Source of the DNA: Deltaproteobacteria bacterium
GTDB lineage: Bacteria; Myxococcota_A; Polyangia; Polyangiales; JADJMO01
Length of the DNA: 47,995 nucleotides
NCBI GenBank assembly: GCA_022843175.1
Contig: JALHOE010000043.1
Location: forward strand, 1-47,995
Direction: 5' to 3'
The notes under the pieces are model-generated. The model was not told where the DNA came from, did not search any database, and saw only the letters and a list, made by a program, of their open reading frames with translations. Of the stretch, positions 24,630 to 31,829 are shown piece by piece. The stretch's first letter is position 1. Each line of letters begins with the position of its first letter. A program made the position numbers and the translations under genes.

Positions 24630-25804
24630 GCGCCGGGTTGGTTGGACGTTACCTCGAGCTGAAAGTCGCCCAGCATCGCCGCGATGCTGAAGCCGCCGGC
24701 TCGTGCGACGAGGTTCTCCCACTGCGCCGCGTCGGGCACCAGCCAGCGCTCCTGCTGCTGCAGCGTCCCCGCGATCGCGCCCGTGGCCTGCTCGCGGCAG
24801 CGGACGTCGAGCAGGGCCGGGACCGTCCCGTCGCGCGCGCGCCGCTCGATGTCGAGGCGGAATCGCGAGTGCACCGCGTAGGGCGGACGCATCTCGGTCC
24901 AGGCGACGATCTTCGCGTGGTCGGGGTGGAGGTCGCTCGGGTGGGTGGCCTCGATCACGTGCACGCCGCCGTCGCCGAGCAACGCCGCCGCGCTCTGCAG
25001 GTGATCGATCAGGGCACCCTCGGTCGCGAGGCGGTGGACGGCCGACAGCATGATGAATGAGAGATCGACCGGCTCGGCGCCGACCGGCGCGTCGATCGCC
25101 GTCGCGAACCACTCCGCCGAGGCGCGCGCGTCGGTGTAGAGCCGCGCCGCGAGCTCGAGCTGCTCGAGGTCGTCTTCGATGCCCACCCCGTCGACGCCGA
25201 TTTCGGCGAACGACTGCAGGTGCCGACCGCTCGCGCACGCCCACGAGGCCACGCGTCGAACCATCCTTCCGCCGTGGGTGCGCGCGCACGCGAGGAGGAA
25301 GTCGCGCTCGGCGACGAAATCGCGGTAGCCGAAGGCGGCGTCGTGGAGGTGGGCCGGATTCGTCGGATCGAAATGAAAGGAGGGATGCGCATCGAGCGCC
25401 GCCGAGTAGACGAGCAGATCGTCCTCGGGCCCGAAGAACGACGGAATGCGCCCTCGGCGCTCGAGTCCGGCGGCGTCGAGCACGTGCGGCGCGAGGCCGC
25501 CGCGATGAACGCCGCCGCCGACGAAGCGCAGCAGCGATGCCTCGGGCACCTCGTCGCGAAGCGCGTCGAGCAGCGCCTTGAGCTCGTCGAGCCCCGGCGC
25601 GACCAGCCAACGCAGCTCGCGGGCGCGCTGCGCAAACTCGACGGGCGCGTGCACGATGAGCGCGCGGAGCGAACCGCGCTCGAACAAACCGAGCGCACCG
25701 TGCTCGAACGCATCGCGCGCGATCTGCGGTGCGGCCGCGTGACCGACCAAGATCGATTCGAGCGCGCTCCGGTCGGCCGGGAGGAGCGCGCGGACTCGCT
25801 TCAC
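24596..25804 (-). CDS. GNAT-like domain fused to class I SAM methyltransferase
   Basis: 402 residues with GTG start at 25804 overlapping the ATP-grasp stop (GTGA). Residues 1-175 look like a GNAT fold: RALLPADRSALESIL at the start and RIPSFFGPEDDLLVYS, a typical GNAT end. The C-terminal half is a Rossmann methyltransferase: SWACASGRHLQSFAEIGVDG (motif I, about 200-220), GIEDDLEQLELAARL, and DLSFIMLSAVHRLA. It would transfer a methyl group from S-adenosylmethionine; whether the GNAT part is catalytic is unclear because a full acetyl-CoA loop is not obvious. Cotranscribed with the ATP-grasp and MATE genes. Confidence 0.8.
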   Translation of the reverse strand: MKRVRALLPADRSALESILVGHAAAPQIARDAFEHGALGLFERGSLRALIVHAPVEFAQRARELRWLVAPGLDELKALLDALRDEVPEASLLRFVGGGVHRGGLAPHVLDAAGLERRGRIPSFFGPEDDLLVYSAALDAHPSFHFDPTNPAHLHDAAFGYRDFVAERDFLLACARTHGGRMVRRVASWACASGRHLQSFAEIGVDGVGIEDDLEQLELAARLYTDARASAEWFATAIDAPVGAEPVDLSFIMLSAVHRLATEGALIDHLQSAAALLGDGGVHVIEATHPSDLHPDHAKIVAWTEMRPPYAVHSRFRLDIERRARDGTVPALLDVRCREQATGAIAGTLQQQERWLVPDAAQWENLVARAGGFSIAAMLGDFQLEVTSNQPGAWRILMVLRKI

Positions 25805-26826
25805 GCGGTGCCTCGCGCGAGCACCTCGACCGAACGAAGCAGCGCGCCGCGGACGATGAGCGAGAGCGTCTCGGCGCGGTCGAGGCCGGCGCGGCGCGCC
25901 GCGCGCATGAACCCGCCCTCGTGCGAGAGATCGCAGTTGGGGTTGACGTCGATGACCCACGGTTCGCCCGCGGCGTCGACACGGAGATCGACGCGGCCGT
26001 AGTCCCGCAGGCCCAACGCCGTGAACGCGCGCCGCGCGCAGGCCGCGAGCTTGCGCATCTCGGTGGGAGCGACCGCTGCCGCGACGGGCTTGGTGGTCAC
26101 GAAGTCGACCGACTCGGGGTGCCACTTCGCCGCGTAGGTGAGGATCTCGGGGCCGCCCTCGACGCTGGTGTCGAACGAGATTTCGCCGAGCGGCAGCACG
26201 CGCGGCGCCGGGTAACCGAGGAAGGAGACCGAGATCTCGCGGCCGGCGACGTACTCCTGAACGACGACCGGCTGGTGCAGCTCCTCGATCAGCGCGTCGA
26301 CCCGGGCGCGCGCGGCCGGGAGGTCGTGGACGATCGACGTGGCGTCGATGCCGACCGAGCCGTCCTCGCGGTCGGGTTTGACGATGGCGGGCAGGGGGAG
26401 CGCGACAAGCTCTCCGCTCGAGAGGAGCCGCCGGGTGAACGGCACCCGGACGCCCGCGCGGCGGAGGACCTCGTTGGATTCGTATTTGTGGAGGCAGGTG
26501 CGCAGCGCATCGGCCGGGCTGCCGGTGAAGGCGACGCCGAGCCGCCGGAGCAGCACGGGGACGACCGACTCGAACCGGCTCTCGCCCTCGAGGGACTCGC
26601 AGAGGTTGAACGCGACCGTGGGGCGGAACGTGCGCACCGCGCGTTCGAGCTCCGCCGCGCTGCCGACCTCGGCGTGCGCGACCTCGTAGCCGAGCTCACC
26701 CGCGAGCGTGCCGTAGAGCTCCGCGATCACGTCGTCGACACACGCGTCGGGCCGCGCGTCGCCCGCGACGCCGGAGAGGGCGGCGACGGTCGAGGTGCTC
26801 GACGAGAGGATGAGGATTCGGGTCAC
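25801..26826 (-). CDS. D-Ala-D-Ala-ligase-like ATP-grasp ligase, single module
   Basis: 341 residues from GTG 26826. Ddl-like pattern: LGVAFTGSPADALRTCLHKYESNEVL, AIVKPDREDGSVGIDATS, VVQEYVAGREISVSFLGY and the metal-binding end GRVDLRVDAAGEPWVIDVNPN. In the last motif Asp replaces the usual Glu before x-N. The order matches stand-alone ATP-grasp ligases distinct from Ddl. It is the third ATP-grasp module of the island. It follows the glycosyltransferase gene by 62 bp, a gap holding a hairpin, and its stop overlaps the methyltransferase start. The reaction is ATP-dependent amide bond formation; substrates are unknown. Confidence 0.87.
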   Translation of the reverse strand: MTRILILSSSTSTVAALSGVAGDARPDACVDDVIAELYGTLAGELGYEVAHAEVGSAAELERAVRTFRPTVAFNLCESLEGESRFESVVPVLLRRLGVAFTGSPADALRTCLHKYESNEVLRRAGVRVPFTRRLLSSGELVALPLPAIVKPDREDGSVGIDATSIVHDLPAARARVDALIEELHQPVVVQEYVAGREISVSFLGYPAPRVLPLGEISFDTSVEGGPEILTYAAKWHPESVDFVTTKPVAAAVAPTEMRKLAACARRAFTALGLRDYGRVDLRVDAAGEPWVIDVNPNCDLSHEGGFMRAARRAGLDRAETLSLIVRGALLRSVEVLARGTA

Positions 26827-26856
26827 GGCGGGCTCTGCTGGGGCGCGGGTATTAGC

Positions 26857-26883
26857 GCGGGCGTTGGACGGCGCAACCCCCGC
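26857..26883 (-). terminator. Hairpin between glycosyltransferase and ATP-grasp genes
   Basis: GCGGGCGTTG and CAACCCCCGC pair at 9 of 10 positions around a 7-base loop. It lies six bases past the glycosyltransferase stop. There is no T-tract, so it may be an attenuator or an RNA stability element that splits the operon in two parts. Confidence 0.35.
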
Positions 26884-26888
26884 CCGAT

Positions 26889-28001
26889 TCAGGTGTGTCC
26901 GATGCCTGGTGGCCGGTGGAATCGTGCCATTGCCTCGCGCAAACGAGACAATCGCACGCTCTCCTGAAAGGCCTCCGCATTCCGCAGGCCGGCCTCGCGC
27001 AGCGGGGCGCGATCGCGTAGCGCGACGTCGATCGCAACGCGCAACGCCGTCGGCGACGCCACGTTGCCGACCGACACGTACGAGCCGCGCGCCAGCAGCT
27101 CGCCGATCATCCGGTTGCGCGGGTTCACGATCAGCGGCGTGCCGAGCGTCTGCGCCTCGATCATCGGGAGGCCGAAGCCCTCGGAGTAGGAGAGGTAGAG
27201 GAGGGCGCGGGCGCGCGCCATCTTGGCGACGACCTCGTCGTACGGCAGGTAGCCGTGGAATCGGACCGACGGATAGCGGGCGAAGTCGATGGGGAAGTCG
27301 GCCGACGGGTACCCGCACATCTCGATCGGCTGCTCCGGGTACATGCGCGCGAAGTCGAGGATGTGAGTGACGCCCTTGTAGTCTGCGAGCGCGCCGACAT
27401 AGAGCACGGACGAAGAGACCTCGTCGGTGCGGTGACGCGCCAGGTCCGGCGAGACCCACAGGTGGTGGGTCTCCACCTCACTCTCGGGGACGCCCTTCGC
27501 CAGCGCGTCACGCCGTGTCTTGTCGGAGATCGCGAGGTAGCCGCAGCGCACCGACAGCGCGTGGCGGAGGTAGCGCTCCCACCGTTCGCTGCCGAAGTAC
27601 ATCGTGTCGATGTCGTCGTCCTCGCCGCGGCCGGTGGCGTCGCACAGCGTGATCGTCAACGGCAGGTCGCCGCCGGAGACCTGCTCCGGCGTGACGAACC
27701 CCCAGAGGATGTGCACGTGATCGCACCCGTGGCTGCGCGCGAGGCGACACAGCTCGCGGTAGAAGTCGGCGCGGGGCACCACCGGATCGGCCGAGGGATC
27801 GTCGAGCGTGCGGCTGTCGAGCGCGACGACGTCGTCGCCGAGCGCGCGCCGGAAGATCGCCTCGTCGTCGGGGTCGGCAGCGAAGGCGAAGGGGCCCGTT
27901 TCCTCGGGAAAATGCCTGCGGAAGGCCCTATAGATAAGCACGCTATGCATGCCCGGCCCACCGGTCGAGCCGCCGCTGTCGACGTAGAACAAGATCTTCA
28001 T
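26889..28001 (-). CDS. GT4-family glycosyltransferase
   Basis: 370 residues from ATG 28001. N-terminal MKILFYVDSGGSTGGPGMHS matches the donor-binding GT-B fold start. The C-terminal half has SSVLYVGALADYKGVTHIL and the GT4 motif SEGFGLPMIEAQTLG (E-x7-E), the nucleotide-sugar site. The acceptor is unknown. Its start overlaps the DUF2332 stop (ATGA, 27998-28001), so the two are translated together. It may decorate the product of the ligases or make a cell-surface glycan; the overlap pattern favours the first, weakly. Confidence 0.87.
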   Translation of the reverse strand: MKILFYVDSGGSTGGPGMHSVLIYRAFRRHFPEETGPFAFAADPDDEAIFRRALGDDVVALDSRTLDDPSADPVVPRADFYRELCRLARSHGCDHVHILWGFVTPEQVSGGDLPLTITLCDATGRGEDDDIDTMYFGSERWERYLRHALSVRCGYLAISDKTRRDALAKGVPESEVETHHLWVSPDLARHRTDEVSSSVLYVGALADYKGVTHILDFARMYPEQPIEMCGYPSADFPIDFARYPSVRFHGYLPYDEVVAKMARARALLYLSYSEGFGLPMIEAQTLGTPLIVNPRNRMIGELLARGSYVSVGNVASPTALRVAIDVALRDRAPLREAGLRNAEAFQESVRLSRLREAMARFHRPPGIGHT

Positions 28002-29161
28002 CGCCACGCCATCGCGCGCTGGAACAGCGCTGCGCCCTTGCGGACGTCGATCTCCTTCGGGTGGTAGCTGCAGCGCGCGAGGAGGAGATCGCTCACGCCG
28101 CCGTTGCCGTCGGGGACGTGGGCGGTGATCGCCGCCGGCGGCTCGCTCGGAGTGCCCGGCTCGAGCTCGAGCTCGACCCATGCCACCCGCCCGCGCGGCG
28201 TGGAGGCGACCCAGTTCCGCATCGAGCGCACGTACGCCTCGCGTCGCTCGACGTCCATGTACGCGCGCACCACGGTCTGGAACACGAGGAGCACGGCCTC
28301 GCCGGGGATCGCGCGAAGCAGCTCCGGCAGCCGCGCGGGCACGAGGGTGGCGTTGAGCCGGTGGAGCGCGAGCGGCGCGTCGGCGGGACCGAGCGAGCGG
28401 AGCGCGCGCACGGCGAGATCGAAGCGCTGAAGCCGCGCCTGCTCTCCCGGCCAGATGCAGGCGCGCGCCCAGCGCACGTCCTCGTCGGAGGTGAAGTCGA
28501 GCGGCAGGGTGTCGAAGCCTACGCGCGCGATGATGCGCGGCTTACGAACGACCGGCAGCGGCGCTCCGACGGCGTCGACCCAATCCTCGGGGACGCGGTC
28601 GGCGACGAGGTTGAGGCCTCCGCTGGCGCCGATGTCGACCAGGGCGAGCGGCCGCGCTCCGTCGTTGCACCCGGCGAGCAGCGCGGGCCATCGCCACGCG
28701 ACCGCGCGGCCCACCTCGTTGGTCTGGACGCGTCGGGTGGCGACCATCAGCCACAGCGCGAGCCGGTCGGGGCTCAGGGCGTCGAGCACGCTCGCCCGCG
28801 AGATCGCGGTGACGTCCGGCGCCTCGTCGTTGTCGAGCGCGGGCGCGAGCGGGTGCTTGGGCCCAGTGTTGAGCGTGTCGGTGCGAAGGGACGCGAGCAG
28901 CACGAGCGGTCGCTCGTAGAACGCGTTGAAGCGCCGCTCCCGCCACGCTCGCTCCAGACGATCGACGATCGCCGGCGCGGCGTTCGGGCCGCACAGGATC
29001 GACTCCAGCTCGAGGAGCAGCGCCGCATAGATGCGGTTGCTGTCGCCGACCAGCGAGCGCTGTTGGGCGAAGTCGTCCGCGAGGCCCTCGAGCCCCGCGA
29101 ACGCGCCGAACGATCCCGACGAGGGCGGCGGAGCAGACTGCGGCGGACGCGAGGAACGCAA
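27998..29161 (-). CDS. DUF2332-family protein
   Basis: 387 residues, TTG start at 29161; I see no better start in frame. The family hallmarks are VDIGASGGLNL (about 200, resembling a methyltransferase motif I) and RWARACIWPGEQARL. Members resemble SAM-dependent methyltransferases at this motif, but activity is unproved. N-terminal FAQQRSLVGDSNRIYAALL fits the family start. Gene order couples it to the glycosyltransferase. Ends close to the promoterless gap after rraA: 10 bp separate it from the rraA stop, so it may be part of a longer leftward transcript. Confidence 0.8.
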   Translation of the reverse strand: MRSSRPPQSAPPPSSGSFGAFAGLEGLADDFAQQRSLVGDSNRIYAALLLELESILCGPNAAPAIVDRLERAWRERRFNAFYERPLVLLASLRTDTLNTGPKHPLAPALDNDEAPDVTAISRASVLDALSPDRLALWLMVATRRVQTNEVGRAVAWRWPALLAGCNDGARPLALVDIGASGGLNLVADRVPEDWVDAVGAPLPVVRKPRIIARVGFDTLPLDFTSDEDVRWARACIWPGEQARLQRFDLAVRALRSLGPADAPLALHRLNATLVPARLPELLRAIPGEAVLLVFQTVVRAYMDVERREAYVRSMRNWVASTPRGRVAWVELELEPGTPSEPPAAITAHVPDGNGGVSDLLLARCSYHPKEIDVRKGAALFQRAMAWR

Positions 29162-29171
29162 GCAGCCGAGG

Positions 29172-29645
29172 TTAGGCGATGGGTGCCGACGAGACCACGA
29201 TGCCGTCCTCGTCGGCGTAGACGTGTTCGCCGCTCTTGAACGTTACCCCTGCGAACGTAACCGCGACGTCGCGGTCGCCGAGGCCGCGCTTGTCGCTCTT
29301 CTTTGGGTGGGGCGCGAGCGCTTTGACGCCGACGCGCGCGGCGGCGAGCTCCTTGGTATCGCGCACCGCGCCATAGACGATGACTCCCGCCCAGCCGTTC
29401 TTCTCGGCGAGCGCGGCGAGGTTGCCACCGAGGAGCGCGCAGCGCAGCGAGCCGCCGCCGTCGACGACCAGCACGCGCCCGTTGCCCGGCTGCTCGAGCG
29501 ACTCGCGGACCAGCGAGTTGTCCTCGAAGACCTTCAGCGTCGCGATCGGGCCGTGGAAGGCGGGCGCGCCGCCGAAGTCGCGGAAGATGGGCTCGCAGAT
29601 CTGAAGGTTCGGGTGGGTATCGCAGAGATCGGTGACCGCGGGCAT
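29172..29645 (-). CDS. rraA: RraA family protein (regulator of RNase E / HMG aldolase fold)
   Basis: 157 residues, the normal RraA length, starting ATG 29645. [23 protein letters not shown] and [17 protein letters not shown] contain the Arg-Asp pair and Gly loop used by both RraA and 4-hydroxy-4-methyl-2-oxoglutarate aldolases. In Enterobacteria RraA binds and restrains RNase E; homologs elsewhere can act as class II aldolases. With no RNase E gene nearby I cannot choose. It follows the M15 gene start region 24 bp away in the leftward series. Confidence 0.88.
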   Translation of the reverse strand: MPAVTDLCDTHPNLQICEPIFRDFGGAPAFHGPIATLKVFEDNSLVRESLEQPGNGRVLVVDGGGSLRCALLGGNLAALAEKNGWAGVIVYGAVRDTKELAAARVGVKALAPHPKKSDKRGLGDRDVAVTFAGVTFKSGEHVYADEDGIVVSSAPIA

Positions 29646-29669
29646 GCGGTCATCGTAACCCGCTCGGGC

Positions 29670-30455
29670 TCACAGGGGATGCTCGGACACGCATGCGGCG
29701 GGCACGTTCCAGCGGATCTCCCAGTCGTTGCCGGGGAGGCACTGGTACCACTTGCCGTCGAACTTGCTCTGCACGCACGTGTTGAGCGGGACGGTCTTGC
29801 CGAGCGTCGCCGACGTGCAGCCGCTCGTGGGCGCGGGCGTCGCGCCGCCGCCGCCGCCGCCGCCGCCACAGCCGCCGTCGACCATGCCGCCCCAGTACTC
29901 CCAGTGCCAGGGCTCGCTCGGGACCGTGCGCTTGAACCCGTACTTCGCCGCGTTGTTGTTCAACCAGGTCTGGACGCCGGCGCCCTTCGAGTTGAGGTCG
30001 AGCGCGTGGCCGCTCTGGTGGTTCGAGTAGCCGGGGCGGGCCGCGAGGTTGCCGCCGTTGCAGCTCTTGGTGACGTAGCAGTTGTAGAGGTACTTCTGCT
30101 CGGCGTTCGTGCGGAACCCGCTCACGACGCGGATGGCGACGCCCGACGCCGCCGCGGCCTTCTGCATGCGCGCGTACATCGAGGCGGTCGCGATCTCGAT
30201 CGGCTTGCCGTCGGCCTTCACGACCGTGATGGTGTACGCCTTGCCGCCCTTGTAGCCGGTGTCCGTGCGCTTGGCCGAGCAGTCGACGCCGACCGACGCG
30301 GACTCGGCCGCGCGCTCGTCGCCATCGGGCTCGACCTCGAACTCCTCGTCGTCCTCGCCCTCGACACCCTCGCCCTCGGCGACGACGCACCCCATGGCGA
30401 AGAGGCCGACCGAGGCGGCGAACGAGAGCGCGGCGAAGCGAGCTACGAGCGTCAT
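29670..30455 (-). CDS. M15B (VanY-type) D,D-carboxypeptidase lipoprotein
   Basis: 261 residues from ATG 30455. Signal with lipobox FAMGC (Cys about 23), an acidic linker, then the M15B zinc-peptidase core: SGFRTNAEQKYLYN, SNHQSGHALDLNS (His and Asp zinc ligands) and EPWHWEYWG (third His). A run of eight glycines (CCG repeat, 29846-29871) leads to a C-terminal part with Cys in TSGCTSA, LNTCVQSK, WYQCLPG and PAACVSE. M15B enzymes trim the terminal D-Ala of peptidoglycan precursors in the periplasm. The C-terminal Cys-rich domain may be a substrate-binding module. Confidence 0.88.
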   Translation of the reverse strand: MTLVARFAALSFAASVGLFAMGCVVAEGEGVEGEDDEEFEVEPDGDERAAESASVGVDCSAKRTDTGYKGGKAYTITVVKADGKPIEIATASMYARMQKAAAASGVAIRVVSGFRTNAEQKYLYNCYVTKSCNGGNLAARPGYSNHQSGHALDLNSKGAGVQTWLNNNAAKYGFKRTVPSEPWHWEYWGGMVDGGCGGGGGGGGATPAPTSGCTSATLGKTVPLNTCVQSKFDGKWYQCLPGNDWEIRWNVPAACVSEHPL

Positions 30456-30500
30456 GAGCGACTCCGCTTTGCAGCGCGCGAGCCAACCCTGCGGCGACGC

Positions 30501-30550
30501 GAATCGCGGGGAAATACCCGCACCCCGGGGGCTCTTCCCCCACTCGATTC
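30501..30550. promoter_or_regulatory. GC-rich structured element upstream of the M15 gene
   Basis: GAATCG (30501-30506) pairs with CGATTC (30545-30550) and encloses GGGGG-CTCTT-CCCCC (30527-30541). It lies between the M15 start and the stop of the M50-CBS gene, so it could terminate the latter or act as the leader of the former. The flanking 30551-30641 shows no clear promoter. Confidence 0.35.
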
Positions 30551-30641
30551 GTCACGAGGCCATTTCGGCGTCGATGTAGGTACGTCGCGCGCAGATGACG
30601 GCAGCGATCCGATGAAAGCGCAATTGATCGATTTCAGCGGA

Positions 30642-31772
30642 TCACGCGAGCGAACGACGCTCTGCGTCGAGCAGGCTCGGGCGGAGCACGCCCTCGAGCT
30701 GCAGGTAGCGCTGGATGGCGTCGCGCGAGAGCACGCCGATCACGCGGTCGCCGCGGAGCACCGGCACGTGGCGTAGCTGCCGCTGGTCCATCGCGTCGAT
30801 CGTCGCGACCAGCGGCTCGGACGCCTCGACCGCCGGCACGTTCATCGACGCGACGACGTCGGCGGTGACCGCGCCCCGATGGCGGTTCGCGATCGACGCG
30901 ATCTGGTCGGCGGTGAGAAAGCCGATCTCGCCGTCGGCGCCGCGGACCATCACCACGCTGGTCCGCGCCCCGAGCATCACGTCGGTCGCGCGCGCGAGCG
31001 TCTCTTCGGCGAAGATCACCGGGACCGAGCTGTTGGTCATCTCGAGCACGCGCACGCCGGCGAGGCGCTCGCGGTGCAACGCGGCGCGTGCTTCGGCGGC
31101 GCCGCCGGCCCAGATGAAGACCGCGATCAACGCGAGGAGGAAGTTTCCGCTCAAGAGGCCGAACAGTCCCATCACGACCGCGAGCAGGCGGCCGGTGGTG
31201 GCAGCGATGTGGGTCGCCTGCACCGCGCCCCGGCGCTGTTCGAGCATCGAGCGGAGCACGCGGCCGCCGTCGAGCGGGAACGCCGGAAGCATGTTGAACA
31301 GCGCGATCCCGAGGTTGATCTGCGCGAGGTAGTAGAGACCGAACTGCACGTCCGGCAGCCCGCCGAACGCGAGGTGCGCGGCGTAGGCCACGATCGCGAT
31401 CGCCAGCGACACCAGCGGCCCGACGATCGCCATCTTCGCCTCGGCGCGGGGCGCGCGGGAGATGCCGTCGATGTGGCTCACACCGCCGAGCATCATCAGC
31501 GTCACGCCGCGGACGCGCGAGCCCTGCCCGAGGGCCACGACGACGTGCCCGAGCTCATGGAGCAGCACGCTGCCGAACAGCAGGATCGCAAGGATGAGGC
31601 CCCACGCGGCGGGGGGCAGCAGGAGCGCGTAGTCGTGCGTGCTCGCGTCGTTGGCGAACGCGTCGAAGCGTCGCGCCATCGAGTACGCGACGTACGGCAG
31701 GATGAGGAAGAACGTCCAGTGCAGGCGCACCGGAATTCCGCGAAACGAGAGCACCTTCACGCCGCCGTCCAT
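30642..31772 (-). CDS. Site-2 protease (M50) with C-terminal CBS domains
   Basis: 376 residues from ATG 31772. Zinc ligands: HELGH at 72-76 and the third ligand in FNMLPAFPLDGGRVL (N-P-x-F-P-L-D-G-G). About six hydrophobic segments span the first 220 residues. Residues about 250-370 contain a CBS pair (VIFAEETLARATDVML; DAMDQRQLRHVPVLRGDR; VIGVLSRDAIQRYL), which usually binds adenine nucleotides and could regulate proteolysis. Such proteases cleave membrane-bound substrates. It diverges from the IMPase-ARH fusion gene over 57 bp. Confidence 0.9.
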   Translation of the reverse strand: MDGGVKVLSFRGIPVRLHWTFFLILPYVAYSMARRFDAFANDASTHDYALLLPPAAWGLILAILLFGSVLLHELGHVVVALGQGSRVRGVTLMMLGGVSHIDGISRAPRAEAKMAIVGPLVSLAIAIVAYAAHLAFGGLPDVQFGLYYLAQINLGIALFNMLPAFPLDGGRVLRSMLEQRRGAVQATHIAATTGRLLAVVMGLFGLLSGNFLLALIAVFIWAGGAAEARAALHRERLAGVRVLEMTNSSVPVIFAEETLARATDVMLGARTSVVMVRGADGEIGFLTADQIASIANRHRGAVTADVVASMNVPAVEASEPLVATIDAMDQRQLRHVPVLRGDRVIGVLSRDAIQRYLQLEGVLRPSLLDAERRSLA

Positions 31773-31829
31773 GGGGTCCCTGTTGCAGCGGATGTGCCCC
31801 GCGGAATCGGCCGCGCGGAGGGCTCTTCC

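Noticed and set aside
30879-31829. Open frame upstream of the IMPase-ARH start
   Set aside because: This region is antisense to the M50-CBS protease gene; a GGAGGG and ATG at 31817-31832 give a better start.
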